From Datnioides undecimradiatus (taxonomy: Eukaryota > Chordata > Actinopteri > Lobotiformes > Datnioididae), in the NCBI GenBank assembly GCA_008933995.1, contig WARS01000033.1:8880287-8944286 (forward strand): a DNA stretch of 64,000 nt, read 5' to 3'. Of the stretch, positions 60,181 to 64,000 are shown one piece after another. The position numbers were made by a program, and so were the translations under genes. How positions within the stretch are numbered: the first letter of the stretch is position 1; the number at the start of each line of letters is the position of its first letter. Below the pieces are notes generated by a model. It saw only the letters and a program-made list of their open reading frames with translations, was not told the origin of the DNA and did not search any database.

Positions 60181-63100
60181 TTCTTAAATTGCATAATAAA
60201 ATGAAATAGCAGCATATATTTAAAACCCCATTTCATAAGTAGAATGATTGCATTGTTTTCAAATGCAAAAGCTGCATCAGGAGTAGTACTATATAAGTAA
60301 TTAGTATTGATCATAAGTATGAACCATAATTATCATTTATTATTGAAATAATTTTGTACAATTAGTGATTCATTGTTCGTTTAACTATTTAGTATTAAAC
60401 CTAGGGCTGCGTTGTTATTGCCTTTCCTTTCAGCTAACGCCGTGCAGACAATTAAATTAAGACTAAAAGATGGATAGATGGATGGATGAGCGAGCTGGCG
60501 AACAAGCCGAAGACGTTCTAAGACAGTTTTTCTGTGAATCACTGAGGCATATCACTGACTCACCCGCAATGCTTTTAGTTTCTGCAGGTGGATTTTGACA
60601 AGAGTAAAAGTTGGACAGCTTATAAATAGTGAGTTAGGCTGAGCAAGCTGGTACCAACAATCAAACACACATTTAATTTTATTGAGAATTGGTTTAAATT
60701 ATTTTTAATGGGCCTGATTTATGCCTCAAAACGATTAGGAAATTGTATATAAGGGGCTTCTTCCTGGGGTTTTAACTTTACTTTAAGCAGAATTTATCTT
60801 TACACCTTTACTGCTTGAAGCAATGGAAACAAAGAGCAAAGTGAAAGATATGCTGACTGTCAGAGAATCTAACTGCAAATAAGCTATTAAATATTAACAT
60901 GAAATAATGCCAGCAAGATTATAAAGGCCATATGGGAATTATTTGAAATTAATGACCTTATGGTATATTAAAGGGCAACGTGTCTTATAAAATAGTTGTG
61001 TACCCAGCTCCACATCGGCTGTTGCAGTGTAATCCTTTTCGTCCTCTGCGTTCAATTCATTTGCCCGTTTAAACAAACCCCTTCCGAGCCGTCCCTCTCA
61101 CCCTCTGCGTCATGTCTTCACACAGTCTCCCCAAACATTTCATCGTATCCTCCGACCTTTTCCTGTCCTCCAGTCAATGCAGCGTGCAGCTATATTTACA
61201 TTAACAGGGAGGAGCGAAGAAGGGGCGGATGATGTAAAACGCGTTTCGTCTATGCATGCGTCTGTGCATGTGTGTGTGTGCGTCTACTAAAAGAGGAATC
61301 TGATTGGCTTTGCGGGAGGAAGGACATCATTTTAAATAAGTCCTCAATGTTAAACAGTTTGCTCTGGGGCTTAGGGATTGCTCACCTCTCCAAATACTAT
61401 TTTAGCTTGAAAGCACAATATTTCCCAGCCTGAGCTTTCACAGAATGAGGGAGGGCCCTGGTGCAGCAGTTTCATGGAGGTGGCTTGCAGGCATACTCCA
61501 TTCTGACAGAATGAGGAGGCACTCTGCAAGAGTGTGGCGGAGAGGAAAGGGGCCCTATTAATAAAATGACTCCATAATGGGTAGTTCCCTGCAGCTTGGC
61601 AAAGGAAGACAGGCGGATTGATGGACGAGGCCAAGGCCTACTTCCTCAAGCATACTGAGCTCAACTGTGTGGACATGCCTCTGTGAGGCCAAACACAAGG
61701 CCAGACCCCACAACATACTGAAGTCCCATTCATACAGGAAGGAAGAACCTTATAAATGGTTTCCTGTTGTGTGTAAAAGGGTCAGAGTGGCAGTTTTAAA
61801 CGGGCAATACATCACATGTAAGCCAATTTGAAAGCTGACTTGAGCTGGACTTAATGCTTTTTTAATGCTTTTTTCCCCCAATCATTCAATATCCTCTGTA
61901 ACACAGATGGCTGTTGTGGAGGATGGAACCAGACAGAATCTACCTTAATTGTAATCTTACCTCAAAGTAAGAAAACAGTGATGTAAACAAGACTCACTCC
62001 CAGGGTGAGAGTATTACATGCGTATAATGCATAATTGGCATTACTTTAGAGTGCAGCAGACATAAGATAGACAGAAATATGGGCTGTTTACCAGAAAAAT
62101 GTGTAAAAATATGGCTCATTTTTTAACTGCTTTTTTGTTGTTGTTGTTTTGAGCACGGGTTGGGCTCGGCCAGAGATGTGCTAATAAAATATTGTTTTGC
62201 CACAACAGCGTTACGTTCTGCCCTAACAACATAGCAGCCTCCTGAAGGCATCACTCCATCATCCTTTCATTACATTTCTTTGTAACAGTACATTGATTAG
62301 AGTGGCCCCAGCATGACTGCCTTTTTAATTGTGTATTTGCTGATCTGAAAGCTGCACAGAGCGCTGTGGTAGGATCTGTACTAACCATTTCAACAATGCT
62401 CTGAGGCATTCTTTGACACACAAAGTTCATTGTTAGAATATACATCAGTTTGTATCACCATAGCGACCTCCTTGGATGCTGAGCAGGGGACCTCATAAAT
62501 ATGTAATCCTGACAGATTTGAGGAATTGTCTTCCTCAAGTGTTCCTCTCAAGCCATTTTGTTAATGTCAACATGAAGGAAAGTTACTGGAATAAGTGTTG
62601 ACATTCAGCCCATGGTGTATATCATTAATAATTACATACACGAGAATTTCTGTCAGATGACTGGTGAAAAACACTCGAATCACGTTTTTCTGTCATTCTC
62701 ATTTTTCGGTAATTAGGTATAAAAAATAGATGAATTATGTACGTGAACCCTCAAAGCTCATTATCTCTGTGTTGTCATACAGTGGGTTTCACTCACAATG
62801 CGATCATATACAGTGCTATGGAGCTATATGAAGCTGTCACACACCCTTGATTGTCCGTTAGGAATTCAGATATTGCATTGCAGTCCAAAAAAAGACATTA
62901 TTTTTACATCAGTATACACATCGACGTTAACATTTGTTAGAAGAGTAACAGTTACAAACCAGCTGATGAGTCCAGTATTGCTAGAAGAAACATATTTACT
63001 GTAAGACAAATAAAGAGAAAGAGGGTAGACGGGGCAGACTGCAGATAAGCGCCTGTTCACCCTAGCTTTTTCAATCTGTGTGTGTGTGTGTTAGTTTGCA

Positions 63101-63649
63101 CTCTAGCCGTGCATTTTTATCACTTCTGCTGAGGGTTGCCACTCATCCATTATAATAAGGAATATTCCTTTTGGGGAAGAGCCGGGTTTTGTTCTCAGAT
63201 TAAACATAGCTGGCTTGGCCCCTGCTGTGGATATGGGGAGGAAGAAAAAAAAAAAAAAAAGTCTGGTCCGTCTAGGCTCACGCTTAAGAGCAGTGTCCCT
63301 TTTGCCCCCTTGTGTAATTGCAAGAGCTTATAGGGAGCTAAAATTTTGCCCTCTGCTCCTCGTTAAACCACCACTTGTAAAAGCGCTCAAGCGTGGATGC
63401 AGCACATTGCAGCTCAACGTTCCCAGACAATGATATAGATTTCCTCTACAAAAGAACAATTGAAAGGGTTGTCACAAATTTGTCCATTGTCACTGGGTCG
63501 CTATCATTTCTCTGTTAATTGCCATCATTGTAATAGAATATTAGATGCTCTACACTGCGAAGGGAGTGTTGATGAAGGGGCAGTGCCAGCTGAGTTTTCT
63601 CCTTGACCGTGACCCATATCTGTCTAATAGTAATGATAATAATGGTAAT

Positions 63650-63860
63650 GCGATACTTCATTGATCCCTTCTGGGATTTTTATTTATTTATTTATTTATT
63701 TTTACCACTTCCCCCCTCCGTAGCGAGGCAGTGGCGCAGGTTCAGCTACAGACTCCTGCCTCTGGAGAAGGCAGGGATTCAGTCTCTTGCTCAGAGACAC
63801 TTAAGAAAAATGGAAGCTTGCCAACAAGAGGGCTTAAAACAGGGTCCTCCAGTTAAACAG
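63650..63860 (+). mobile_element. Teleost repeat of the 'gatactt(t/c)attgatccc' type with inserted (ATTT)n
   Basis: 'gcgatacttcattgatccct' and 'tctgggatttt' begin the copy; an (ATTT)n run follows; then 'tagcgaggcagtggcgcagg', 'gcagggattcagtctcttgc' and 'tcagagacactta' continue in the usual order of a common fish repeat. Its 'cttgctcagagacactta' part is the counterpart of 'cttgcccaaggacacttc' in the repeat at 55068-55338. Family not named. Confidence 0.6.
63676..63702. repeat. (ATTT)n tetranucleotide repeat
   Basis: Six ATTT units without interruption. Confidence 0.95.
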
Positions 63861-64000
63861 TTTTTCACTACTACTTGTGTGAGTTTGCTCTGGAGTGTAT
63901 CGGAATGGAAGTGGTTCAAAGTGGTTCACCTGTTTTCATTGAGGTATTGGGTGTGACTCTAGAAATTCATATCTATCATGTTTTTTGCATTGTTTTGACC
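63861..64000. other. Intronic sequence at the window edge
   Basis: No gene, repeat or motif recognised. Confidence 0.6.

Larger units (their letters stand above)
55339..63649. other. Intronic stretch without a gene
   Basis: Mostly unique sequence with a polypurine tract at 56410-56471, A runs at about 58328-58339, 59368-59382 and 63244-63260, and candidate regulatory blocks at 59090-59300 and 60060-60180. The 146-codon frame at 58028-58468 (+) and the 116-codon frame at 60314-59964 (-) have no recognisable domain. Confidence 0.7.
15156..64000 (+). other. msi2: msi2 intron downstream of the RRM2 exon (5' part, at least 48.8 kb)
   Basis: The next Musashi-2 exon should begin with Val-Glu-Asp-Ala-Met-Leu-Met-Phe-Asp-Lys and carry RNP1 (RGFGFVTF). 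No such coding text was found on the plus strand through to 64000, so this is read as one intron at least 48.8 kb long. Vertebrate MSI2 is known for introns of tens to hundreds of kb. No nested gene was recognised on either strand. Confidence 0.8.

Noticed and set aside
59964-60314. 116-codon open frame (-)
   Set aside because: Its C-terminal half looks protein-like (Asn/Gln/Ser-rich), but no family is recognisable and there is no start or splice context. Kept only as a candidate conserved block.
1-64000. tRNA, rRNA, CRISPR arrays, operons, prophage or toxin-antitoxin genes
   Set aside because: None seen. The spliced Musashi exon and fish repeats show animal nuclear DNA, where prokaryotic systems are not expected; the short tandem repeats are microsatellites without spacers.

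Overview
This window is vertebrate, almost certainly teleost fish, nuclear DNA lying inside one very large gene. The only protein-coding sequence I can support is a 93-bp internal exon at 15063-15155 (+). It encodes the start of the second RNA-recognition motif of Musashi-2 (msi2; the text [19 protein letters not shown] fits Musashi-2 better than Musashi-1). It has a clean branch point, polypyrimidine tract, 3' splice site and GTAAG 5' splice site. No other Musashi exon is recognisable, so 1-15062 and 15156-64000 are read as parts of two long introns, at least 15 kb and at least 48.8 kb. Long introns around this exon agree with what is known of vertebrate MSI2.

The teleost assignment rests on interspersed repeats I recognise from fish genomes: a MITE with AGGTCCAGTGTGTAGGAT terminal inverted repeats (21914-22203), a second inverted-repeat element ending in GGACGACAC (28283-28704), a 'GGGCTGCAACTAACGATTATTTT' hAT-like copy (from 2239), the 'caaagcgctttc...cttgcccaaggacacttcgg' repeat (55068-55338), a 'gatacttcattgatccc' repeat (63650-63860), and weaker fragments. 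Microsatellites, mainly (GT)n, are frequent. Base composition is AT-leaning throughout and there is no CpG island.

Layout: 1-15062 upstream intron with the hAT-like fragments, a degraded retroelement-like repeat near 5 kb, a DNA-transposon-like repeat near 8.7 kb, RFX X-box-like palindromes near 11.2 and 12.5 kb, and a possible Penelope-like tail near 12.95 kb; 15063-15155 the exon; 15156-32 kb downstream intron with the two best MITEs, one carrying a good CTCF core; 32-43 kb mostly unique sequence containing a diverged duplicated motif (about 56 bp) in two copies 9.6 kb apart; 43-64 kb mostly unique sequence with two more fish repeats. Several unique AT-rich blocks with clustered homeodomain, POU or SOX-like motifs look like possible conserved regulatory elements, but this cannot be shown from a single sequence.

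I found no second gene, tRNA, rRNA, CRISPR array or bacterial-type system. The many open frames of 60-158 codons have no recognisable domain and often run through (GT)n repeats. The points most worth following are the duplicated motif, the transposon-borne CTCF core, the X-box motifs and the direct repeat beside the exon's splice acceptor.
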